From NCBI GenBank assembly GCA_012800565.1, contig JAAZIZ010000300.1:1-12320 (forward strand): a stretch of 12,320 nt of DNA, written 5' to 3'. A program made the translations under genes and the position numbers. Below are positions 6,176-12,320 of this stretch, one piece after another. This DNA is from Lentisphaerota bacterium (GTDB lineage: Bacteria > Verrucomicrobiota > Lentisphaeria > Oligosphaerales > Oligosphaeraceae). The notes under the pieces are model-generated. The model was not told the origin of the DNA, made no database searches, and saw only the letters and a list, made by a program, of their open reading frames with translations. Every line of letters starts with the position of its first letter. The first letter of the stretch is position 1.

Positions 6176-8191
6176 TTACGCTTTCCGGACCACAAAACCG
6201 CGGGAAGTACAATCCCGGAACGGAATGCGTATCTTCTGACCGGGTTGCGCCGAGCCGGCTTCTTCTCCGCTGGCCATATCATGCAGCACGATCCTGGCGG
6301 GCAGGTCCGCAGGCACGGTGAATTCGCACTGCGTATCGGGGCAGTCATTGCGGAAGACGCATAAGATGCCTTCCCCGGCGGTATTGGTTTTCAGGAATCC
6401 ATCCCATTCATAACGGGCTGGGCGCGGTTCACCGTTCAGGAGGAAGAATTCCGTCAACGGCCCCGCCGCAAGCTGTCCGTGGTAAGCCTGGCTGATTCTG
6501 CGGATTTGCGCGGCATCCTGCTCGCTGATGGCCAGCAGATTGCCGGCTACCAGCGGCACGCCGACAAAAGCCGTGTACAGATGCTCAACGTCATTTTCAC
6601 CGGACAGGCAAATCAGGCTCCCCAAAATCCGCTCGGCCGGCAGTACCAGGCAATAGCGGTAAAGCTGTTGCCGGATTTTCCGGGCATCCATATCCGGGGC
6701 GTTGGTACTCATATTGCTGGCGTGATGCAGTTCCGAATACTGCAGGGCGCTGATATTGGGGAATTCAGTGCCATAAGACTCAAAACTGAAATCCAGCAGC
6801 AGGTCAGGGAAACGTTGCTTGATTGCCTGGCGGACATAATACATGGACTGATATTGTTCCTGAACCGCATCCGCAGCATTCTTATGATAAGCATGTTCTG
6901 TAGCTGAACAACCGGGAGGCATAATCCCGTATGGACTGATGATATTGCTGAAATCCAGCTTGTAATAACTCAGACCATACCGTCCGGCCATCTCACAGAG
7001 CTTCTCCACCAGCCAGTCGCGATGCTTGGAGGCCAGGCAGCGGCAGCTGAGGTTCCTGGCAAAAGGCTTGACTTCCCCGGTCGGCAGGCGGCAGTTATCC
7101 TCCGGCCGGGAGCCGGGATTGCCGTAGTCAGTGCCGATATTGAACCACAAGCCGAAGCGCAGGCCGAGTGAACGAACTTTCTCCGCCAGCGGCTCCAGAC
7201 CGTCCGGGAACTTCTCTGCATCCACTGCCCATTCCTGGTCTGTGAACCAGCCATCATCCAGAACCAAGGTCTGGAACTGCAGGTCCGCAGCCTTTTCCGC
7301 CAAGTCGCTGACCAGCTTCTCGCTGATGTTTTTGCAGAAAGGCAGCCAGGTGCAGTACATGATGCCGCCGGGGTCAGCACAGGCCGGCAGATGCCGCCGC
7401 AGCAAACGACGAAATTCATTGCGCTGGGTTGCGGCACAGCAATCGCCCTGGAAAGTGGCCAGGAATACTGCGGCGCTGACGAATTTTTCGCCGGCGCGCA
7501 GATACTTGCAGAATTCTGCCGTGCTGCGGCTGTAGCCGCAGAGCAGTCCGGTGGGCCAATGCGGATAGCACATGAAATAGCGCATCGGCCCCGGAATGCT
7601 GGTGCCGACCCAGAATCCCGCCTGCTTGCTCTCGTCGTATGCCAGAACGATGTCATCACTGCCGGTGGCGGTGAACACCGGCCCAACCGGATGGAAGCCC
7701 GGCCCCAGGCGGTGTTCTAGGTCGATTGCCCGTCCCGGCGCCAGCTTAAACTGCTCCAGCGCCAGCGCGGTCAGGCGCAGCTCCGGCCCCTGGCTGCTGA
7801 AAGAGAGCCATTTGACGCAGCCTTTCAGGTCGGGATAAAGCTGGTAGAATACAGAAAAATGCAGCGGCTGAGTGCGCAGAACAAAATCGAGCTGCAGGAT
7901 TTCACTGCCGGCCGGACCAGAGCTTTTCTTCGCCCCAGCCAGCGTAAATGCGCAAGTGTTCTCCTGGACATTGCCGTCGAGGTCGCTCAGAGCCGAATAG
8001 GAGTAACTGCTGATGAGTTCGCCGTTAAGGGCGAAAGAAAATTCCGGCACCCGGTCATCGGTAACATATTCCAGGCCACTTTCGCGGTCCAGCACCGAGG
8101 TCGTACGCAACCCGTGCGCAGAAAATTCCACCCGCCGGCAAAAACGCTGGTTTGCCATTACAAAGATATTTCCAGCCAGAAATTCAATCAT
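6176..8191 (-). CDS. GH36-like alpha-galactosidase
   Basis: A 671-residue glycoside hydrolase with the GH36/clan GH-D layout: N-terminal beta-sandwich (about 1-270), catalytic barrel (about 275-570) and C-terminal beta domain. The barrel shows LVLDDGWF (309-316), FPDGLEPLAEKVRSLGLRFGLWF (328-350) and YYKLDF (409-414), whose Asp413 fits the nucleophile. The usual CSGGG.R.D acid/base loop is replaced by DFSFESYGTEF (467-477), so the proton donor cannot be placed by motif. Such enzymes release alpha-linked galactose (or related sugars) from oligosaccharides. No signal peptide, so probably cytoplasmic. The start is ATG 8191, 5 nt after a perfect AGGAGG; an in-frame TTG at 8206 lies within or before that site. 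It begins 31 nt after tadA and abuts the trpF-like gene. Substrate is not determinable. Confidence 0.82.
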   Translation of the reverse strand: MIEFLAGNIFVMANQRFCRRVEFSAHGLRTTSVLDRESGLEYVTDDRVPEFSFALNGELISSYSYSALSDLDGNVQENTCAFTLAGAKKSSGPAGSEILQLDFVLRTQPLHFSVFYQLYPDLKGCVKWLSFSSQGPELRLTALALEQFKLAPGRAIDLEHRLGPGFHPVGPVFTATGSDDIVLAYDESKQAGFWVGTSIPGPMRYFMCYPHWPTGLLCGYSRSTAEFCKYLRAGEKFVSAAVFLATFQGDCCAATQRNEFRRLLRRHLPACADPGGIMYCTWLPFCKNISEKLVSDLAEKAADLQFQTLVLDDGWFTDQEWAVDAEKFPDGLEPLAEKVRSLGLRFGLWFNIGTDYGNPGSRPEDNCRLPTGEVKPFARNLSCRCLASKHRDWLVEKLCEMAGRYGLSYYKLDFSNIISPYGIMPPGCSATEHAYHKNAADAVQEQYQSMYYVRQAIKQRFPDLLLDFSFESYGTEFPNISALQYSELHHASNMSTNAPDMDARKIRQQLYRYCLVLPAERILGSLICLSGENDVEHLYTAFVGVPLVAGNLLAISEQDAAQIRRISQAYHGQLAAGPLTEFFLLNGEPRPARYEWDGFLKTNTAGEGILCVFRNDCPDTQCEFTVPADLPARIVLHDMASGEEAGSAQPGQKIRIPFRDCTSRGFVVRKA

Positions 8192-8222
8192 AAATCCTCC
8201 TGTCAAACGAAATCATTCCATT

Positions 8223-8723
8223 TCAAGCTTGCGGTTCAGGGCGTTTTATTCTCCTGGTCTGGAAGAACTCGCGCAGCAGTGCACTGCATTCCTCCTCCAG
8301 GACACCGGACTCGGTCTCCACACGATGCAACATCCCGGGGAAAGCGGTGATGTTCAGGGCGCTGCCGGCTGCGCCCATGCGCGGGTCATTGCAGCCGAAG
8401 ACCAGTTTCCCGAGCCGGCAGTTGACCATTGCCCCCGCGCACATCGCACATGGCTCCTTGCTGACATACAGACAGCATTCGGTCAGCCGCCAGTCGCCTA
8501 CTGCGGCGGCGGCCTGGGTCAGCGCAATCATCTCCGCATGCGCCGTGCCGTCTTTCAGCAGCTCCACTTGATTATGGGCCCGGGCGATCACTTTCTGCTG
8601 CCACACAATTACCGCTCCGACCGGTACCTCGCCGGTATCATAAGCCTTGCGGGCCTCCCGCAAGGCCAGGCGCATATAATACTCCGGCGTGAATGCCAGT
8701 TTTTCCTTGGGTGCATCATTCAT
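8223..8723 (-). CDS. tadA: tRNA-specific adenosine-34 deaminase TadA
   Basis: The 166-residue product is a CDA-fold deaminase converting A34 to inosine in tRNA-Arg(ACG), which allows wobble decoding. Zinc-site residues are His62 in GTAHAEMIAL with the catalytic Glu64, and Cys92/Cys95 in EPCAMCAGAM. EVPVGAVIV, NQVELLKDGTAH, GCNDPRMGAAGS and the C-terminal ALLREFFQTRR are TadA-type and distinguish it from guanine or cytidine deaminases. The start ATG 8723 has GGAGG 9 nt upstream. It overlaps the preceding 71-residue gene by 8 bases (ATGAATGA), indicating translational coupling. A longer frame from 8888 is only read-through of the upstream gene in another frame. Confidence 0.93.
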   Translation of the reverse strand: MNDAPKEKLAFTPEYYMRLALREARKAYDTGEVPVGAVIVWQQKVIARAHNQVELLKDGTAHAEMIALTQAAAAVGDWRLTECCLYVSKEPCAMCAGAMVNCRLGKLVFGCNDPRMGAAGSALNITAFPGMLHRVETESGVLEEECSALLREFFQTRRIKRPEPQA

Positions 8724-8931
8724 CGGACAGTGCCTCCAGCACTCGTCTGGCCCGCTCTGGCTGCTTATCGCAGGCGATGCCGGCGATAAGCCGCAGTTTA
8801 GCCAGGCGCGGGTCCGGCGGAGCGCCTGCGCTTGCCCGTTCGATGCGGTCAAAAGCGGCTGCGGTCTCCAGCAGGTGACTTCTGACATCGTGATAATACA
8901 GTTCCAGCAATTCGGCTGCGGTCTTCTTCAT
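8716..8931 (-). CDS. Small conserved-looking protein of unknown function (71 aa)
   Basis: A 71-residue soluble, charged, apparently all-helical protein. It begins with KKTAAELLELYYHDVRSHL, followed by an Arg-rich segment (FDRIERA), a Pro-rich break (GAPPDPRL), and a second helix pair ending in ARRVLEALSDE. I do not recognise a named domain; similar short proteins with the YYH.VRSHLLE and RARRVL..LSD ends seem familiar from Planctomycetota/Lentisphaerota genomes, but I cannot confirm this. ATG 8931 has AAGGA 8 nt upstream; a longer frame from 9027 would overlap the asparagine synthetase-like gene by 64 bases and is not preferred. It starts 32 nt after that gene and overlaps tadA by 8 nt, so it is surely co-transcribed and probably coupled with tadA. 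Confidence 0.7.
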   Translation of the reverse strand: MKKTAAELLELYYHDVRSHLLETAAAFDRIERASAGAPPDPRLAKLRLIAGIACDKQPERARRVLEALSDE

Positions 8932-8963
8932 ACTGACATTCCTTCTGTATTGTCCAGGCGTGG

Positions 8964-10715
8964 TCAGGAGGGATTGTTCTTGTACCAGAGCTGCAGACAC
9001 AGCAGTGTCCAGAGCTGAGGTGCGCAATTGCGGTTCTGGACCAGATGAGCATTTACCAGCGCCTGCACATAGTCATGGTTCAGCCAGCCCTGCGTGTCCC
9101 AATCCGGCAGGGTCCGGGCCATCTCCTGGAGCATGGGCGCCAGCTCAGCCCTAAACCAGGCGGCAACCGGAGTGCCGAAGCCGCGTTTGGTCTGAGCCAG
9201 CAATTCCGCCGGCAACAGCTCTTTGGCCAGCTGGCGCAGGGGGCGCTTGCGTTCCAGGAGGGTGATTTTATCCCGCCGGGGCAGGGTCAAGGCGAATTCC
9301 GCCACCTCCAGGTCCAGAATCGGGCAAAGGATATCCAGGCCCAGCCCGGTCCCGGCGATATCGCATTTGCGGAAGCAGTCATCGGGCAGATAAGTCAGGA
9401 TATCCAGGGCAGCGCATTTTTCCACCCAATCCTCGGCCTCATAATTGCTGCAGACTTCCCGCCAGCGCTGCAGGTAATCATCCTCCTGGGTGCGCCCCAG
9501 CAGCTGCTGCCGGCAGTCGCGGGAAAAGATTTCCTGGAAGCTGATATAGCAGTCGGTCTTCTCTTTGGCCAGGGCCCGGACCATCCTGGTCAGGTTGGCC
9601 AGGCGGCTGCGCTGTTCTCCTGGCTGCGGCAGGCCATGCTGCAGGATTTTGGCCAGAACCTGGCCGATTCCGGCCGGGAGCCCCAGACAACAGCAGCGCC
9701 AGGCCATAAACTGCAGGCGACGGTAGCCGCAGAACAACTCATCACCACCGTCGCCGGTGAAGACCGCCGCCGCGCTCTCGGCTGCCGTCTGCAGGGCCAG
9801 GTGGGTTGGCAGCAAGGAGGAGTCGGCGAATGGCTCACCCGACTTAGCCAGCAATGACGCCAGGGCAGCAATATCCCCGGGAGTGACTTTCCGCACCCGT
9901 TGCGGCAGGCGATGCCGGGCGGCAGTCAGTCCGGCCAGGGTGCTCTCATCATACAAGGGGTGGTCGAAAGCGATGGAAATGGCCTCGCCGACTTTTTCCT
10001 GCAAAGGCGCAGTCAAACCCAGAACCACCCCGGAATCAATGCCGCCCGAAAGGAGATAGTTGGCCTGCGTATGCTCCTGCAGACAGCGCCGGCCAGCCTG
10101 TTCCAACAGGCGCCGGCATTCCCGTCCGACTTCCGGCCAGGGCAGCACCCGTTTGGGTAAATACACCGGTTCCCAGTAGGTCAGGCTGGTCTCTGCCATC
10201 TGCGGACCGGTGAACAGCACCAGGGACGCGGGCCGGACCTTGGCTATGCCCTGGTAAATGGTCCGCGGACTGGGGATATATCCCAAGCCCAGGTAATCCT
10301 GCAGAGCCAGCAAGTCGAGGTCGCGGCAGAGCCCCGGCTGCTTGAGCAGCAGAGGCAGACGATTGGAGCAGAGCAGATTCTGCCGGGCGTCCCGGCCATA
10401 AAACAGGAAAGACTGCCCCAGCTGATCACGGCCCAGCAGAACTTTCTCCGGCTGGCGGCTCAGCAGAGCAAAACAAAACGGCCCATTCAATTTTGCGCCC
10501 GCGGCCTCGCCGTATTTCAGATACAATTCCAGAAACAAGGCCGCCGCCGGCAGGTCCGGCGGGCATTTCAGCAGCTCAGTGAGCTCGCGCCGATTGCGCA
10601 GCGCACCGGAAAACAACACCTGGCAGCCATCTTTCGCGGCATAGCAGGCAGCCGAACCCTCCCAGCGCAAGGACCAGCAGTCTTCATAAGAAAAACAGCC
10701 AATGAAATCGCTCAT
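8964..10715 (-). CDS. Asparagine synthetase-like ATP-dependent amidotransferase without Cys2
   Basis: A 583-residue AsnB-family protein. Residues 1-165 align with the class II glutamine amidotransferase domain (GPFCFALL and LLGRDQLGQSFLFY, about 78-106). The synthetase domain has the PP-loop LLSGGIDSG (221-229), SGEPFADSS (292-300), GDGGDELFCGYRR (321-333) and the late TKRGFGTPVAAWFR. AsnB converts aspartate to asparagine using ATP and glutamine; its N-terminal nucleophile is Cys2 after Met removal. Here the protein starts MSDFIGCFS, so Cys2 is absent and glutaminase activity is unlikely. It may use ammonia or amidate a different substrate. ATG 10715 has GAGG 9 nt upstream, and no in-frame MC start is visible. 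It heads the five-gene minus-strand run, with the spacer carrying the GGAC repeat upstream. Confidence 0.85.
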   Translation of the reverse strand: MSDFIGCFSYEDCWSLRWEGSAACYAAKDGCQVLFSGALRNRRELTELLKCPPDLPAAALFLELYLKYGEAAGAKLNGPFCFALLSRQPEKVLLGRDQLGQSFLFYGRDARQNLLCSNRLPLLLKQPGLCRDLDLLALQDYLGLGYIPSPRTIYQGIAKVRPASLVLFTGPQMAETSLTYWEPVYLPKRVLPWPEVGRECRRLLEQAGRRCLQEHTQANYLLSGGIDSGVVLGLTAPLQEKVGEAISIAFDHPLYDESTLAGLTAARHRLPQRVRKVTPGDIAALASLLAKSGEPFADSSLLPTHLALQTAAESAAAVFTGDGGDELFCGYRRLQFMAWRCCCLGLPAGIGQVLAKILQHGLPQPGEQRSRLANLTRMVRALAKEKTDCYISFQEIFSRDCRQQLLGRTQEDDYLQRWREVCSNYEAEDWVEKCAALDILTYLPDDCFRKCDIAGTGLGLDILCPILDLEVAEFALTLPRRDKITLLERKRPLRQLAKELLPAELLAQTKRGFGTPVAAWFRAELAPMLQEMARTLPDWDTQGWLNHDYVQALVNAHLVQNRNCAPQLWTLLCLQLWYKNNPS

Positions 10716-10830
10716 GTTCTGGGTCCTCGGAGGTAAATATCACAATATATTCTCTTTTCGCTGTTTTGCCTGAAAAGTACTTTCTATTTAATCCACCTTG
10801 TCCGCGCTGATTCAGGTGCCGCCCCGCATT

Positions 10831-10866
10831 TGTGGACGGTGTGGACATTGTGGACATTGTGGACGG
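10831..10866. repeat. 9-bp tandem repeat (TGTGGAC + AT/GG units) in intergenic region
   Basis: Four contiguous 9-bp units: TGTGGACGG (10831), TGTGGACAT (10840), TGTGGACAT (10849) and TGTGGACGG (10858). Unit length and GGAC core match the tract at 2365-2404, though the flanking bases differ. The repeat lies in the 321-bp gene-free stretch 10716-11036 between the divergent asparagine synthetase-like gene and the restriction-modification block. Besides this and the GCCAAG repeat at 10890, I see no gene, terminator or convincing promoter there. Confidence 0.85.
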
Positions 10867-10889
10867 TATGGTTCAATGAAGAAAAACTA

Positions 10890-10907
10890 ACCGCCAAGAA
10901 CGCCAAG
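10890..10907. repeat. Two-copy GCCAAG repeat (ACCGCCAAG / AACGCCAAG)
   Basis: Two adjacent 9-bp units, ACCGCCAAG and AACGCCAAG, differ at two positions. Strings of this kind (GCCAAGACGCCAAGG) are, as I recall, a recurrent intergenic element in many environmental genomes. The complement reads CTTGGCGTTCTTGGCGGT. Function unknown; it lies 24 bp from the GGAC tandem repeat. Confidence 0.5.
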
Positions 10908-11036
10908 GAGGTAGCTATCTGCAAAGCCTCTGAATTCCCGGCCGCGCCGAAAAAATCTCCTGGCTGAATAGTAATCTTGCCCTGGAGGCTTATTTTATAG
11001 CAAAGGCGCACCTGAAGCGCATATAGGATTGTATTT

Positions 11037-11138
11037 ATGAAACGAAAATTTAATAAATGGCTTGCTGCCTTTCGTAAAAGCATTGCTGGATATGACTATT
11101 ATTTAGAAGATGGCATTGCCAGAAAACTTTTTGTTTAG
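11037..11138 (+). pseudogene. Remnant of a DpnII/MboI-type restriction endonuclease (internal deletion)
   Basis: A 33-residue frame preceded by AGGA 8 nt upstream. Its first 22 residues (MKRKFNKWLAAF, then a helix ending in GYDYY) resemble the N-terminus of DpnII-family GATC endonucleases, which run about 270-300 residues. The remaining LEDGIARKLFV resembles their extreme C-terminus. The simplest reading is an in-frame internal deletion removing nearly the whole gene, with the junction near 11100-11106. The TAG stop is 3 bases before the dam-type gene, in the same frame, as expected for an R-M operon in the order R-M1-M2. Both similarities are from memory and short. The alternative is a chance ORF, but its position immediately upstream of two DpnII-type methyltransferases favours a remnant. 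Confidence 0.5.
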
Positions 11139-11141
11139 GTT

Positions 11142-12077
11142 ATGAGTACGGTTTTACCTGTTTCTGGCAAGTAGCCTGAAATTCGTGCGGCCACACCTAA
11201 ACCTTTTGTTAAATGGGTAGGCGGCAAGAGCCAGTTGCTCCATGAACTCACGTCCTGTTTACCAAGTGATTTTGAAAAAAGCGTTACAACATATATTGAA
11301 CCATTTACTGGCGGCGGCGCTTTTCTCTTTTGGATTCTTTCCCATTATACACATTTACAGAGAGTAATTATCAATGATGCTAACGAAGCACTTATCAATA
11401 CGTACAAAGTGATTCGTGACAATCCCGATAATCTTATAGATATTTTGCTGACATTCAAGATACAGTATCAATCCCTGAAAGATGAAGAAAGACGTAAAAT
11501 TTACTATTATGGCAAACGAGAGGCGTTCAATTCCGGAAATGCTACTCCGGCAGAGCAAGCAGCCTATCTGATTTTTTTGAACAGAACCTGTTTTAACGGC
11601 CTTTATAGAGTGAATGCGAAAGGCAAATTTAACGTCCCGCATGGAAGTTATAAAAATCCGCTTATTTGCGATCCGGACACCATTCAAGCAGATAGCAAGG
11701 CATTGGCCAATGTGGAAATCTGCCATGGTGATTTTGCTGCTGTTCTTAAAGAGGCCGATGAGCATAGTTTTGTTTACTTTGATCCGCCATATCGGCCACT
11801 AAGCAAGACGTCAAGTTTTTGCAGTTACTGCGAAGGTGGTTTTGATGATAATGAGCAACGGAGGCTGGCAAGGTGCTGTCATAAACTTGACCATCTGGGC
11901 GTGCGCTGGCTGTTGAGTAACTCAGACCCCAAAGGCTTATGCCCTGAAGATAATTTTTTTGAGGAGTTATACTGCGGTTTCAATATCAAATCAGTTCAAG
12001 CCAGTCGGATGCTCAATGCTAATCCAGAAAAACGGGGTAAATTGAGTGAACTGCTTATCTGCAACTATGACTCCTAA
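11142..12077 (+). pseudogene. Dam-type (DpnM-like) adenine methyltransferase with an in-frame amber codon
   Basis: A 311-codon D12-class N6-adenine methyltransferase, predicted to methylate GATC. Counting from ATG 11142, it has the SAM-binding PFVKWVGGK (codons 21-29), IEPFTGGGAF (52-61), IINDANEALI, FLNRTCFNGLYRVN and the catalytic VYFDPPY (211-217), then LLSNSDP. Codon 11 (11172-11174) is TAG. After it no ATG or GTG occurs in frame before the motif; the first plausible start, TTG 11235, would delete PFVKWVGGK. It is therefore inactive unless the amber is read through. The coding sequence is otherwise intact to TAA, so the lesion is probably recent, for example CAG to TAG. The block is visibly AT-richer than the rest of the window, suggesting transfer. 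The stop overlaps the ribosome binding site of the next methyltransferase. Confidence 0.75.
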
Positions 12078-12086
12078 GGAGATTTG

Positions 12087-12320
12087 ATGATAGAGACGTA
12101 TTTCAAGAATGATGCGAGGACATTCGGTTTAAGCAATGCTGATTGCGTTGAGGTAATGGCGCAAATTGCAAAGTCCGGCTTTAAGTTTGACATGGTATTT
12201 GCCGACCCGCCATATTTTCTTTCCAGTGGTGGCATATCAGTTCAGAGTGGTAAACAAGTATGCGTTGACAAAGGAGAATGGGATAAGTCACAAGGCAGTG
12301 AAAAAGATTTGCAATTTACC
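12087..12320 (+). CDS. DpnA/MboC-like site-specific DNA adenine methyltransferase (3' end outside window)
   Basis: The first 78 codons of a beta-class N6-adenine methyltransferase. Motif IV, FADPPYFLSSGGIS (38-51), appears near the N-terminus, followed by VDKGEWDKSQGSEKD, which matches the second methyltransferase of DpnII/MboI systems (DpnA/MboC type). In DpnII that enzyme also modifies single-stranded GATC DNA. ATG 12087 has AAGGAG 5 nt upstream, overlapping the stop of the dam-type gene, so the two were built as a coupled pair. No lesion is visible in the part shown, but the C-terminal two thirds are outside the window. It may be the only functional gene left of the system. Confidence 0.85.
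   Translation, partial: MIETYFKNDARTFGLSNADCVEVMAQIAKSGFKFDMVFADPPYFLSSGGISVQSGKQVCVDKGEWDKSQGSEKDLQFT

Noticed and set aside
10716..10800. Promoter for the five-gene minus-strand run (TATATT near the asparagine synthetase-like start)
   Set aside because: A fair -10 is present, but no -35 at 16-18 nt spacing could be found, so it is not listed.
10784..11083. 99-codon minus-strand frame across the 10.8-11.1 kb spacer
   Set aside because: It is made of the GGAC tandem repeat (reading HTVHNVHNVH) and spacer sequence, and overlaps the endonuclease remnant; no family resemblance.
11235..12077. Dam methyltransferase starting at TTG 11235
   Set aside because: This start would remove the PFVKWVGGK SAM-binding motif, which is encoded in the same frame just upstream; the frame must begin before the amber codon.

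Overview
The window looks like a chromosomal segment from a GC-rich, Gram-negative-type bacterium of the PVC superphylum, most likely Lentisphaerota (Victivallis-like). This is an inference. It rests on a large NAD-dependent glutamate dehydrogenase, a Pro/Ala-rich tail-anchored protein, short 9-bp intergenic tandem repeats, and a GC-rich core joined to an AT-richer restriction-modification block. No rRNA, tRNA, CRISPR array or transposase was seen.

Layout. Positions 1-2239 (minus) hold the N-terminal 746 codons of the glutamate dehydrogenase, which runs off the left edge. A 338-bp intergenic region follows with a 9-bp tandem repeat (ATGGGACGT units). Positions 2578-3655 (plus) are a two-gene unit: a LarE-type PP-loop sulfur transferase coupled to TatA. 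Positions 3849-5342 (plus) encode a 497-residue Pro/Ala-rich protein with three 23-residue N-terminal repeats and a C-terminal membrane anchor, closed by a clear rho-independent terminator. Positions 10715 down to 5421 (minus) form a tightly packed five-gene run: an asparagine synthetase-like protein without the Cys2 nucleophile, a 71-residue unknown protein, TadA, a GH36-like alpha-galactosidase, and a TrpF-like barrel without the catalytic cysteine. A second intergenic region (10716-11036) carries another 9-bp GGAC tandem repeat and a GCCAAG repeat.

The right end (11037-12320, plus, visibly AT-richer) is the most interesting part: a decaying DpnII/MboI-type (GATC) restriction-modification locus. 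A 33-codon ORF looks like the start of a DpnII-family endonuclease joined in frame to its last residues. Three bases later a Dam-type methyltransferase has an in-frame amber codon at codon 11, just before its SAM-binding FVKWVGGK motif, with no usable start afterwards. A second, DpnA-like methyltransferase then begins with a good ribosome binding site and runs off the window. The likely reading is loss of restriction first and decay of the first methyltransferase afterwards, unless the amber codon is suppressed.

The asparagine synthetase-like and TrpF-like proteins are each recognisable members of textbook families missing the residue that defines the textbook reaction, so family-name annotation would probably mislead for both.
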